Shown here: positions 1 to 5,841 of the stretch, piece by piece
Position numbering within the stretch: the first letter of the stretch is position 1
Layout of the letters: the number at the start of each line of letters is the position of its first letter
Assembly: GCA_051646185.1 (NCBI GenBank)
Contig: JBOFCS010000219.1
Location: 1-5,841, forward strand
Direction: 5' to 3'
From: JBOFCS01 sp051646185
GTDB lineage: Bacteria > Actinomycetota > Actinomycetes > Mycobacteriales > Mycobacteriaceae
DNA length: 5,841 nt
Notes under the pieces: generated by a model
Told to the model about the DNA's origin: nothing
The model's database searches: none
The model's input: only the letters and a program-made list of their open reading frames with translations
Program-made: the position numbers and the translations under genes

Positions 1-2
1 AG

Positions 3-866
3 CTAACCATTCGTTTTAAAACGAATCTGATGCCCAGGTGGTAGTTGCGCAACTTTAGCAATATCTTGTGCTGTGATAACGGCGATTACGGGGTATCCCC
101 CCGTGACTGGGTGATCGGCCAAAAAAAGAATAGGCATGCCGCTGGGAGGGATTTGGATAGATCCATGAGCTATTCCTTCGCTTAGCATTTCGGTATGAAT
201 ACGGTATTTGAGTGACCTCTGCCCGTGCAATCGAACACCTATCCTATTTGAGTGTTCAGTTACAGTCCACGTTTGGGAAACTAAAAGTTCCCTTGACTGA
301 TGTGTAAACCGGTCTTGTCGTGGTCCAAAAGTGATATACAAGGTTGCTGGATTTGCAATCTCTAACCTCATTGGTAGCTGATCAACGAGGGGCCAGTGGG
401 AGTGAGAATTTCCGATACGGAGAAGGTCTCCGCTGTTGATAGAAAACGGACCCAATGCTGATAATGTGTCGGTTGAAGCACTACCAAGGAAGCGTTGAGC
501 TTCAAATCCTCCTCGAACGCTTAAGTAACTCCGCACCCCCAGAGTGGGTCTTCCGATTGAGATCATGTCAGATTTTTTAAGATAAATAATGCTGTAATCA
601 GGTGCAGGATAGCTGTTGACGAGTATCGGCGCGGGGGCTCCAGTTATCGCTAACATAATATTTCCGTGTGCTCGCGCTTGAAATCCTCCAAACGTTATTT
701 CGAGACTTACTGTGCCGCTAAGATTACCCAGGAGTCTATTGCCAGCGGCATAGGAGATTTGGTCAGCTGCCCCTGAGGCGCTTACCCCAATCCCAGCGTG
801 GCCTGGACGTCCTTCATCTTGAAATGTTGTTAAGCAACCTGAGTGAATAACTTCAAGAAAATTCAT
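3..866 (-). CDS. pxpC: 5-oxoprolinase subunit PxpC (carboxyltransferase-like, AHS2 domain)
   Basis: PxpC is one of three subunits of the prokaryotic 5-oxoprolinase, a cytoplasmic enzyme that uses ATP to hydrolyse 5-oxoproline to glutamate. The 287-residue product is a single AHS2 (biotin-dependent carboxyltransferase-like) domain. Family landmarks visible are TTFQDEGRPGHAGIGVSASG (13-32), EITFGG (56-61), RSYLSVRGGF (112-121), GPRQDRF (181-187), SNRIGVRLHG (206-215) and the C-terminal SEGIAHGSIQIPPSG (229-243) followed by DHPVTGGYP (251-259). The length is normal to slightly short for the family and the gene ends in TAG just inside the window, so it appears complete. The ATG overlaps the pxpB stop codon (ATGA), with a GGAA-type ribosome site inside the end of pxpB, which suggests translational coupling. 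It is the last pxp gene visible; what lies downstream is outside the window. The similar urea amidolyase or allophanate hydrolase domains are less likely because pxpA is next to it. Confidence 0.95.
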   Translation of the reverse strand: MNFLEVIHSGCLTTFQDEGRPGHAGIGVSASGAADQISYAAGNRLLGNLSGTVSLEITFGGFQARAHGNIMLAITGAPAPILVNSYPAPDYSIIYLKKSDMISIGRPTLGVRSYLSVRGGFEAQRFLGSASTDTLSALGPFSINSGDLLRIGNSHSHWPLVDQLPMRLEIANPATLYITFGPRQDRFTHQSRELLVSQTWTVTEHSNRIGVRLHGQRSLKYRIHTEMLSEGIAHGSIQIPPSGMPILFLADHPVTGGYPVIAVITAQDIAKVAQLPPGHQIRFKTNG

Positions 867-1480
867 AATGTTTCCACAAATTTTACTTCCATACCAGGCT
901 TTAAAAGTGCTGGTGTGATTCGTTTTTCATCCCAAAGTGAAACATTTGTATGTCCTATCAGTTGCCAACCTCCGGGCGTGGAACATGGATAGATTCCACT
1001 AAACTCTGAGGCCAAAGCTACCGAGCCAGCGGGCACCGTAGCTCGAGGGCTATTTCTACGTCTCACTGAGATTGGATTGTTCTGCCTTGTTAAGTAAGCA
1101 AATCCTGGGGCAAATCCAGTAAATGCCACCACCCAGGGTGCTGAGGTATGTATGTGAATAACTTCAGACTTTGATAGTCCAGTCTGCTCAGCAACTTCAG
1201 TAAGATCAGGACCGTCATAAATAACTGGGATATAGACCAGAGGGGATTGTGAATGATTTTGCGTAGTCGGGAGTGATAGTGCTTGATGGATAATGTGGAT
1301 TAGTTCGGACTGCTTAATTACCTTGGGTTCGAAAATGATGAGTAATGTTCGAGCTGCAGGTACTAGATCAATAATTCCGGCTGGCTTTAGTGAAATACAT
1401 GAGTGATAAAGGTTGATAGCACTACTTAATGAGTCAACTTCTACGAGAAGACCGCCTTCCCCGGCAGGACGAAATTTCAT
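863..1480 (-). CDS. pxpB: 5-oxoprolinase subunit PxpB (AHS1 / KipI-like domain)
   Basis: PxpB pairs with PxpC to form the part of 5-oxoprolinase thought to activate the substrate with ATP before PxpA completes hydrolysis. The 205-residue product is a single AHS1 domain of usual length. Visible landmarks are IPVIYDGPDL (84-93), FTGFAPGFAYL (120-130), PRATVPAGSVALAS (145-158) and GIYPCSTPGGWQLIGHT (162-178), which are the classic conserved blocks of this family. In Bacillus the homologue KipI was first described as a sporulation kinase inhibitor, but placement directly between pxpA and pxpC supports the oxoprolinase role. The ATG overlaps the pxpA stop as ATGA. No good Shine-Dalgarno sequence is visible before it, so its translation probably depends on ribosomes finishing pxpA. 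Its own stop overlaps the pxpC start in the same way. Confidence 0.95.
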   Translation of the reverse strand: MKFRPAGEGGLLVEVDSLSSAINLYHSCISLKPAGIIDLVPAARTLLIIFEPKVIKQSELIHIIHQALSLPTTQNHSQSPLVYIPVIYDGPDLTEVAEQTGLSKSEVIHIHTSAPWVVAFTGFAPGFAYLTRQNNPISVRRRNSPRATVPAGSVALASEFSGIYPCSTPGGWQLIGHTNVSLWDEKRITPALLKPGMEVKFVETL

Positions 1481-2238
1481 CGGATGAATGAATCTATGGT
1501 AATCCCTGTTGCTTCTAGTTCGTGACGAATGCTAGTTGCGATAGAAACTGCTCCATCGGTATCACCATGTATACAAATAGATTGAGCCTCGATATTTATA
1601 ATAGAGCCATCAATTGCGGTGAGCTGGCCATCGGTGACCAGACGTAGTGCTCTTTGGCTAATTACTTTCGGATCATTCAGGACCGATTGTGGATGCGTTC
1701 GTGGTACAAGTTCGCCATTGGGTAGGTAAGCGCGATCGGCAAAAGCTTCTGTAACAGTACGCAATCCAAGATCGCGTGCGATAAGAAAAAACTGCGAAGC
1801 GGCTAAGCCGAGTACTGCAAGAGTTTTATCGTAGGAATATATCGCCTGTGCTACCGCGCGTGCCTGTTCGGTATGATTTATAATCGAATTATATAGTGCA
1901 CCATGAGGTTTAACGTAACTTATGGAAGATCCAGATGCGCGGGCTAGTCCGTCGAGAGCGCCAAGCTGGTAGATGACATCCGAGTAGAGAACCTCCGAAT
2001 CGACATCGATAAATCTTCGTCCGAACCCACGAAGGTCATTGTAGGAGACGTGAGCGCCGATCTGAACATTTGAGCGGCAGGCTTCGCGACAGGTTGTAGA
2101 GATGGTTAGCGGGTCCCCAGCGTGGAAGCCGCATGCGATATTTGCACTCGATACCACTTTAAGCATGGCGGAGTCATTACCAAGCTGCCAGGCTCCATAG
2201 CTTTCGCCTAGGTCGCTGTTGAGGTCAATGGAGGTCAC
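1477..2238 (-). CDS. pxpA: 5-oxoprolinase subunit PxpA (LamB/YcsF family)
   Basis: PxpA is the LamB/YcsF-family subunit of ATP-dependent 5-oxoprolinase, converting 5-oxoproline, a damage product of glutamine and glutamate metabolism, to glutamate together with PxpB and PxpC. The 253-residue product is full length. Family motifs are IDLNSDLGE (4-12) at the N terminus, SANIACGFHAGDP (31-43), GAHVSYNDLRGFGRR (61-75), YVKPHGALYN (108-117), EAFADRAYLPNGELVPR (164-180) and ICIHGDT (221-227). These carry the Asp, Glu and His residues expected of the active site of this TIM-barrel-like fold. The start is GTG at 2238: it places DLNSDLGE where relatives have it and has an AGGA ribosome site (2246-2249) seven bases upstream. 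It is the first gene of the pxpABC operon and is divergent from the DUF2236 gene, with a 131-bp shared promoter region. Confidence 0.96.
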   Translation of the reverse strand: MTSIDLNSDLGESYGAWQLGNDSAMLKVVSSANIACGFHAGDPLTISTTCREACRSNVQIGAHVSYNDLRGFGRRFIDVDSEVLYSDVIYQLGALDGLARASGSSISYVKPHGALYNSIINHTEQARAVAQAIYSYDKTLAVLGLAASQFFLIARDLGLRTVTEAFADRAYLPNGELVPRTHPQSVLNDPKVISQRALRLVTDGQLTAIDGSIINIEAQSICIHGDTDGAVSIATSIRHELEATGITIDSFIR

Positions 2239-2254
2239 AGGTGCATCCTAGCGA

Positions 2255-2268
2255 TTGGTGTTGACCAA
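2255..2268. promoter_or_regulatory. Operator-like dyad TTGGT-N4-ACCAA
   Basis: The arms TTGGT (2255-2259) and ACCAA (2264-2268) are perfect inverted copies around GTTG. The dyad begins at the predicted transcription start of pxpABC and covers the first bases of the leader, a usual place for a repressor site. The TGGT...ACCA core resembles sites of GntR-family regulators, although those commonly have three central bases rather than four. A five-base arm can occur by chance, so the regulator assignment is only a suggestion. Confidence 0.3.
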
Positions 2269-2274
2269 ATTTTT

Positions 2275-2303
2275 TTTATGACTCTTGACACAGTTCAGGC
2301 CAA
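2275..2303 (-). promoter_or_regulatory. Candidate promoter of the pxpABC operon
   Basis: Read on the minus strand, TTGGCC (2303-2298) and CATAAA (2280-2275) are separated by exactly 17 bases. Each matches four of six sigma-70 consensus positions. The predicted transcription start is near 2268, giving a leader of about 30 bases before the pxpA GTG. It was picked by eye in a short divergent region that must hold a promoter for the operon, so the location is likely but the exact boxes are uncertain. Confidence 0.4.
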
Positions 2304-2306
2304 GTG

Positions 2307-2320
2307 ACAACATCTGTTGT
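2307..2320. promoter_or_regulatory. Operator-like dyad ACAACA-TC-TGTTGT
   Basis: Perfect six-base arms ACAACA (2307-2312) and TGTTGT (2315-2320) surround a two-base centre. The dyad lies between the -35 side of the pxpA promoter (2298-2303) and the -10 of the oxygenase gene (2337-2342), covering where the -35 of the latter would be. A protein bound here could affect both divergent transcripts. No regulator gene is present in the window to test this against. Confidence 0.35.
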
Positions 2321-2336
2321 AGAAATTCTGTGTGGC

Positions 2337-2362
2337 TACAATTCTCAGGATTAGTCGGAAGG
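2337..2362 (+). promoter_or_regulatory. Candidate -10 box and ribosome binding site of the DUF2236 gene
   Basis: TACAAT at 2337-2342 differs from TATAAT at one position. No convincing -35 is found 16 to 18 bases upstream, where the ACAACA/TGTTGT dyad lies, so the promoter may need an activator or be weak. A TTGACA occurs further upstream at 2285-2290 but its 17-base partner is poor. The ribosome binding site GGAAGG (2357-2362) is strong and sits seven bases before GTG 2370, which decides the start codon. Confidence 0.45.
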
Positions 2363-2369
2363 TATTTAG

Positions 2370-3587
2370 GTGACTGCTACAACAACCCAGGGCGTTACGT
2401 TTCCTTATTCCCTGCCAGTTGACCCACCGAGACGCTTTAATAAAGATCCGCAGTGGGCAGCACAGGCGGTGCGTGGTGTCAAATTCTTCACTCGAGGACC
2501 GGTGGCGCCAACCGAAGCTGAACTTCGCAGGCATGTCGAAGCGGTCTATGGCTACGACAAAGCAGGTGCGCTACTAGCTCGAGCGATACTTTCCGATAAA
2601 ACTGTATCGATGGCACAGTTTCGGAAAGCGACGTCAGAGGGCGTTGCTAGCGTTCCCCGGGCACATCCCGATCTTTTGGCTTTTTTTAATGAAATCGAAA
2701 GTCAACCAAGGTGGCTAGACCATGAACGCATTGCGCGGGGAGGAAGAGTCTGCATGCGATCAGGAAAGACGGGGGCGCAGATCCTTGCCACGGGATCACT
2801 TATGGGTGGCTATGTTTCCGCTGCTTCTAGTCGTCAATTGGTTGCAACACGCAGGCTCGTTAGTGACGTTGATAGGCGGGTTGCTGAGACAACGCGATGG
2901 TGGTTTGAATGTATTAGTCCATCCGGCATGGAGCGCGGAAGTCAAGGCTGGCAATTGACCTGTCATGTCCGATTGATGCACGCGATCGCAAACTATAAGT
3001 TATTGCATAATTCGGATTGGGATCTATCCGATTGGGGAATGCCAATCAATCAAGCCGATCAAGCAGCTACGCTTGGGTTATTTTCGACTACCTTCCTCCT
3101 TGGGCTGCGATCTCTGGGGGTATCGGTTTCTGTTGACGAGGGTCGAGATGTAATGCACCTATGGCGGTATATTGGTTGGCTACTAGGGGTCGATGAGCAG
3201 TGGCTCGTTGATGACGAAATGTCTGGTAGACGCTTGATGTGTCAGTTTGGGTTGCTCGCCCCTGCCGCAGATGAGAACTCCAGAATTTTGGCGACTTCGC
3301 TCTATAATTCGTGGAGAAAAGGTAACTTTCGTAGATTTATGGTCGCTAACCGGATCTTTCAACAGAAAAGCTTGTTAAGTCTGCAGCGGCTTTTCTCCGG
3401 AAAGTCAGGACTGAAAGATCTAGGCCTTCCGGCAAGCACAATTTGGTATGTACCAATTGCCTGGATAACTAATTTTCCGTTCCACACTCTGGCGAGTCGC
3501 TCCCGAACTGTTGAAAGGATACTCGTCAATAGGGGAGAGAATTACATTAAGTCGTGGTTAGCTCTTAATGAGCCGCCAAAATCTTAG
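2370..3587 (+). CDS. DUF2236 (MpaB/Lcp-type) haem oxygenase family protein
   Basis: The 405-residue protein belongs to DUF2236, the family of MpaB oxygenases and latex clearing protein (Lcp), the b-type haem dioxygenase that cleaves rubber. Its central block runs RRVAETTRWW (169-178), GMERGSQGW (186-194) and HVRLMHA (199-205). His204 is the expected proximal haem ligand. Arg170 and Thr174 lie 34 and 30 residues before it, the same spacing as Arg164, Thr168 and His198 of Lcp from Streptomyces K30 as I recall them, and Arg201 corresponds to Arg195. The N terminus is hydrophilic with no Sec or Tat signal, unlike secreted Lcp, so a cytoplasmic enzyme on a small unsaturated or lipid-like substrate is more likely than rubber cleavage. 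No redox partner gene is adjacent. The GTG start is fixed by GGAAGG seven bases upstream; the stop is TAG. Divergent from pxpABC. The family call is firm; the substrate is unknown. Confidence 0.88.
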   Translation: MTATTTQGVTFPYSLPVDPPRRFNKDPQWAAQAVRGVKFFTRGPVAPTEAELRRHVEAVYGYDKAGALLARAILSDKTVSMAQFRKATSEGVASVPRAHPDLLAFFNEIESQPRWLDHERIARGGRVCMRSGKTGAQILATGSLMGGYVSAASSRQLVATRRLVSDVDRRVAETTRWWFECISPSGMERGSQGWQLTCHVRLMHAIANYKLLHNSDWDLSDWGMPINQADQAATLGLFSTTFLLGLRSLGVSVSVDEGRDVMHLWRYIGWLLGVDEQWLVDDEMSGRRLMCQFGLLAPAADENSRILATSLYNSWRKGNFRRFMVANRIFQQKSLLSLQRLFSGKSGLKDLGLPASTIWYVPIAWITNFPFHTLASRSRTVERILVNRGENYIKSWLALNEPPKS

Positions 3588-3648
3588 GTACGATGAGCTA
3601 GTCAAAAGGCTGTATTGGCCGATTAATACTGAATTATTTTTCTTGCCA

Positions 3649-3666
3649 ACTTCTTTCGCAAGAAGT
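3649..3666. repeat. Short perfect hairpin in the convergent gap
   Basis: ACTTCTT (3649-3655) and AAGAAGT (3660-3666) form a seven-base-pair stem closed by the four-base loop TCGC. It lies about 60 bases after the DUF2236 stop and could act as its terminator. However, the T-rich stretch (3637-3641) is before the stem rather than after it, so a standard intrinsic terminator is not shown. Confidence 0.4.
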
Positions 3667-3695
3667 CAGTTCCTATTGTAGAGCTGATTTGGCGG

Positions 3696-3764
3696 TCTGG
3701 AAGTCCACTATTCGGTGCCAGGTGCTGCCAATTTTCTGCAATCCATTGGGTAGTGACTTCCAGA
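3696..3764. repeat. Long imperfect inverted repeat / stem-loop with a nested stem
   Basis: TCTGGAAGTCCACTA (3696-3710) pairs with TAGTGACTTCCAGA (3751-3764): 14 base pairs with a single bulged C. Within the 40-base interior, CCAAT (3728-3732) and ATTGG (3745-3749) give a second, nested stem with a 12-base loop. A stem this long is unlikely by chance in 610 bases. It could be a bidirectional terminator, part of a structured RNA, or a small palindromic repeat element. No T run follows it on either strand, and it does not have tRNA landmarks. Confidence 0.55.
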
Positions 3765-3856
3765 AACTCTCAGATGAGACTTAAGCGTGAGCTGCACATA
3801 CTCCTCTGTTGCTTCACTGTGATGGAGTTTATTGAGACCCAAAATAGGCACAAAGG

Positions 3857-4099
3857 ATGAAACATTGGACTGTGAAAATAAAATCGAAAGCAGCCGACCA
3901 CTGTAGCTTTCATAACTGGTTCAATAGCAGGGTAGGTGATGCAGCTACCGATTTTGTGGTTCGCAAAAGCCTATTCAATAGGTACCAAACTTATCGTAGC
4001 GACACCTTCTATGGATTCGCTTTTTTAAAGTGGGCGATCACTCCGGTAGGCAGTCCGTTAAACCACTTTTTCAGGAAGTTTGCTGCCCATAGGGATTAA
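3857..4099 (+). CDS. Doubtful small open frame, 80 codons, unknown
   Basis: I do not recognise the product. It is a basic 80-residue sequence rich in Phe, Arg and Lys, with no signal peptide, membrane segment or known motif; segments such as VVRKSLFNRYQTYR (34-47) and FAFLKWAI (54-61) could be helical. The nearest ribosome-site-like bases are AGG (3846-3848), eight bases before ATG, which is weak; a second AAAGG directly abuts the ATG and is too close. The start overlaps the stop of another stop-free frame (3633-3860) as ATGA. That frame has no good start and a Cys-rich, non-protein-like composition. The position in a structured convergent gap argues for a chance frame or the remains of a decayed gene. 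Confidence 0.2.
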   Translation: MKHWTVKIKSKAADHCSFHNWFNSRVGDAATDFVVRKSLFNRYQTYRSDTFYGFAFLKWAITPVGSPLNHFFRKFAAHRD

Positions 4100-4120
4100 T
4101 TGTTGCAGAAGTTGTGTCCA

Positions 4121-4130
4121 TCAGCGCTGA
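4121..4130. repeat. Perfect 10-bp palindrome TCAGCGCTGA
   Basis: TCAGCGCTGA reads the same on both strands and is flanked by CCA on the left and, one base out of register, TGG on the right. It lies about 70 bases beyond the stop of the metal permease gene. It could be a protein site or part of an RNA structure after the transporter operon, but it may also be chance. Confidence 0.3.
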
Positions 4131-4197
4131 GTGGCTTCGCTCAAAGTGCTGCTATCTGACAGTTCTGGTTTTAATATCCTCGGATAGGAGATTTGGC

Positions 4198-5070
4198 CTA
4201 AGTCTTGAGCTGACTGTATGAAATTATCTTTTTACTTAAAATTCTGCACCCAAGGTAAATAACAAAAGAAATTGTGGTCACAAAAACGGAAATGGGCACT
4301 CCTGGCGCGAGAGAAAGAATAATCCCACCTAGCGCGGCGATTTCGGCAAAAACAATAGAGATGATCGTTGCTTTTACCGGTGAAGAGGTCACGTGAGCAG
4401 CCGCGGCTGCCGGGGTGATCAGTAGTGACATTACGAGTAATGCGCCGACGATTTGTACACCCTGGGCCGCGGTCAGTCCCACAAGAATAGCGAAGACAAT
4501 ACCAAGAAAACGTACCGGAACCCCCCGTGCTGCAGCAACTTCAGGATCAATACTAGAAAACAGAAGCGGCCGATAGGTGACGAAGAGAGTAGCCAACACT
4601 ACAGTAGCAACAATGGCTAGTAGGGTAATCCCGGTGGAACTTACTCCCACGATTTGACCTGTCAATAAAGCAAAGCTGGTTCCTGTTCGACCTGGGTATA
4701 GATGTATAAAAAGTACTGCCAGCCCAAGGCCAAAGGCCATTACCACGCCGATGACTGAGTCTCGTTCCCGGGCTTTTTGTCCTAATAAGCCAAACAGCAC
4801 GGCAGCTATTACTGACCCGATAATGGCGCCAGCTCCTATGCTAAATCCCAGAAGTAGAGCAGCTGAAGCGCCAGTAAGGGCAAGTTCACTTGAGCCATGA
4901 ACGGCAAAAGACATTTGCCGCATAACAATCAGTGGGCCAATTGCCCCAGAGACTAAGGCGAGTACACATGAGGCAAGTAGCGCTTGCTGGACAAAATCGC
5001 GACTTAATAAATCTGCGGTTGTTTCAAAATCAACCATTTTACGGAAAATCTCAATGAGCCTGTCGTTCAT
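4198..5070 (-). CDS. Metal ABC transporter permease (ABC-3 family, ZnuB-like)
   Basis: This 290-residue protein is the membrane channel subunit of an ABC importer for zinc, manganese or a similar divalent metal. After a charged N terminus of about 25 residues it is strongly hydrophobic, with probable membrane segments near 27-49, 62-82, 84-98, 106-125, 146-167, 187-224 (likely two), 231-255 and 257-277. Family blocks are VMRQMSFAVHGSSELALTG (49-67), DPEVAAARGVPV (175-186, in the cytoplasmic loop that usually contacts the ATPase) and GALLVMSLLITPAAAA (209-224). Its length is normal. The ATG overlaps the stop of the ATPase gene as ATGA, with a GAGAG-type ribosome site inside the end of that gene. 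The subunits are therefore co-transcribed, ATPase first. The metal cannot be told from this subunit; zinc is the most usual for this ZnuB-like type. Confidence 0.93.
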   Translation of the reverse strand: MNDRLIEIFRKMVDFETTADLLSRDFVQQALLASCVLALVSGAIGPLIVMRQMSFAVHGSSELALTGASAALLLGFSIGAGAIIGSVIAAVLFGLLGQKARERDSVIGVVMAFGLGLAVLFIHLYPGRTGTSFALLTGQIVGVSSTGITLLAIVATVVLATLFVTYRPLLFSSIDPEVAAARGVPVRFLGIVFAILVGLTAAQGVQIVGALLVMSLLITPAAAAAHVTSSPVKATIISIVFAEIAALGGIILSLAPGVPISVFVTTISFVIYLGCRILSKKIISYSQLKT

Positions 5071-5841
5071 CGGTCACTCTCTAGATGATGCATTCCTTCG
5101 CAGGGCCTGATTCCGCTAGAGTTAAGTGCATCTGCGGCGTCTCCTGAGCCAACAATAAGCAGTTGGTTATGAAGTTGAAGAACGTCAACTTTGGTTTTAT
5201 ATAGATCGGAGAGAACTTCGGAAGTTATTACTTGCTCTGGCTTTCCGATCTTAAAACGACCATCAACAAGGTAAAGGACTTGGTCCACAAAAGGTAAGAT
5301 CGGATTAATCTCGTGAGTAACAAAAATGACTGCGGTACCGTGATCGCGTCTACGCCGGTCGATAAGCTCCGACACTAGGCGCTGACTGGCAAGATCTAAA
5401 CTAAGCAGCGGTTCGTCGCAGAGTAGTACCTGAGGGTTGCCTGCCAACGCTTGAGCAATCCTGAGTCGTTGTTGTTGACCTCCAGAAAGTGACCCAAGTG
5501 GAGCATTTGCAAAGCTTTGGGCATCAACTTGTTTGATAGCCGAGTCGACTAATTTTTTTCGGTTAATTCGGTTTTTCAACCCTGGACCCCAGGTATGCCC
5601 GTCGATTCCAAGGCTAATCAAATCTCGACCACGTAAGGTTACGCCGCGCTCAATCGAACGCTGTTGAGGTATATAACCGACATGAGAACTTCTGCGACTA
5701 ACCGGCGCACCGCTGATGCTCGCGGTTCCCGAAGTTAAATGATGTTCGCCAAGAAGAACTTTAAGTAACGAAGTCTTTCCCGAGCCATTTGGACCAAGGA
5801 CTGCAACAAATTCACCGGCATAAACCGATAGGTTTAACTGC
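5067..5841 (-). CDS. Metal ABC transporter ATP-binding protein (ZnuC-like), 5' end outside window
   Basis: This is the cytoplasmic ATPase that drives the neighbouring metal permease. The reading frame is open to the right edge and 257 residues are visible. Counted from the first visible residue, it shows Walker A GPNGSGKT (16-23), Q-loop YIPQQ (56-60), signature LSGGQQQR (118-125), Walker B VLLCDEP (138-144, catalytic Glu143), D-loop SLDL (147-150) and the H-loop His176 in VTHE. A C-terminal tail of about 60 residues follows the nucleotide domain. Only some 10 to 30 N-terminal residues should be missing. A TTG at 5621 could be taken as a start, but it would remove Walker A and the Q-loop, so it is not used. 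The gene overlaps the permease by four bases. All catalytic residues are intact. The DGHTWG insertion (80-85) and CDEPLLSLD resemble actinobacterial metal transporters. Confidence 0.94.
   Translation of the reverse strand, partial: QLNLSVYAGEFVAVLGPNGSGKTSLLKVLLGEHHLTSGTASISGAPVSRRSSHVGYIPQQRSIERGVTLRGRDLISLGIDGHTWGPGLKNRINRKKLVDSAIKQVDAQSFANAPLGSLSGGQQQRLRIAQALAGNPQVLLCDEPLLSLDLASQRLVSELIDRRRRDHGTAVIFVTHEINPILPFVDQVLYLVDGRFKIGKPEQVITSEVLSDLYKTKVDVLQLHNQLLIVGSGDAADALNSSGIRPCEGMHHLESDR

Larger units (their letters stand above)
3588..4197. other. Convergent intergenic region without a recognisable gene
   Basis: These 610 bases lie between the 3' ends of the DUF2236 gene (plus) and the metal permease gene (minus). 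No recognisable protein, tRNA or other RNA gene was found on either strand. Contents seen are a short perfect hairpin, a long imperfect hairpin, a doubtful 80-codon frame, a 7-bp inverted repeat AAAGTGG/CCACTTT (4027-4033 and 4063-4069) and a palindrome TCAGCGCTGA (4121-4130). At least one transcription terminator for each flanking gene should lie here, but none has a clean stem followed by a T run. Confidence 0.6.

Noticed and set aside
1326..1333. GGTTCGAA resembling a tRNA T-loop
   Set aside because: It lies within pxpB coding sequence and no cloverleaf arms surround it.
2285..2290. Perfect TTGACA as a plus-strand -35
   Set aside because: The bases 17 downstream (CAACAT) match the -10 consensus poorly and the start codon would be far away; TACAAT at 2337 fits the gene better.
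2295..2534. Minus-strand open frame of 79 codons over the start of the DUF2236 gene
   Set aside because: It overlaps the well supported divergent promoter and coding sequence and has a low-quality, Cys- and Arg-rich product.
2722..2958. Plus-strand open frame of 78 codons
   Set aside because: It lies wholly inside the DUF2236 gene in another frame and its product shows no family motif.
2796..2981. Minus-strand open frame of 61 codons
   Set aside because: It is antisense to the conserved DUF2236 core and has no recognisable feature.
4027..4071. Inverted repeat AAAGTGG/CCACTTT followed by TT, terminator-like
   Set aside because: The stem is only seven base pairs with a 29-base interior and mostly A/T at its base, so a working terminator is unlikely.
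3857..4099. Possible phage primase or transposase remnant in the 80-codon frame
   Set aside because: Only a vague pattern of aromatic and basic residues suggests it; no conserved motif or terminal repeats were found.
4175..4186. Hairpin TATCC-TC-GGATA just after the permease stop
   Set aside because: The loop would be two bases, so only four pairs can form, and no T run follows on the minus strand.

Overview
The window looks like chromosomal DNA of a bacterium of moderate G+C, most likely an actinobacterium. The evidence is indirect: a DUF2236 (MpaB/Lcp-type) haem oxygenase gene, the style of the metal ABC transporter (LRIAQAL and CDEPLLSLD in the ATPase, MSFAVHGSSELALTG in the permease), and GTG starts on two genes. 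No rRNA, tRNA or phylogenetic marker is present, so this is inference.

Left part (3-2238, minus strand): a compact operon pxpA-pxpB-pxpC, read from right to left, with ATGA overlaps at both junctions. It encodes the three subunits of the prokaryotic ATP-dependent 5-oxoprolinase, which opens 5-oxoproline (pyroglutamate) to glutamate. All three genes look complete and keep their family motifs.

Middle (2239-2369): a 131-bp divergent promoter region. It holds a plausible minus-strand promoter for pxpA, a plausible -10 and a strong ribosome binding site for the plus-strand oxygenase gene, and two small operator-like dyads. The plus-strand gene at 2370-3587 encodes a 405-residue cytoplasmic DUF2236 protein. 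Its Arg170/Thr174/His204 triad has the same spacing as the haem-pocket residues of latex clearing protein.

The convergent gap 3588-4197 has no recognisable gene. It contains a long imperfect hairpin (3696-3764), a shorter hairpin (3649-3666), a 10-bp palindrome (4121-4130) and one doubtful 80-codon open frame (3857-4099).

Right part (4198-5841, minus strand): the last two genes of a metal (Zn/Mn-type) ABC importer, first the ATPase and then the ABC-3 family permease, joined by an ATGA overlap. The ATPase reads off the right edge and its start is not in the window; Walker A lies just inside the edge. A solute-binding protein gene would be expected nearby but is not seen here.

I see no obvious new multi-gene system. 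The points most worth checking are the substrate of the DUF2236 protein, the paired dyads in the divergent promoter, and the structured convergent gap.
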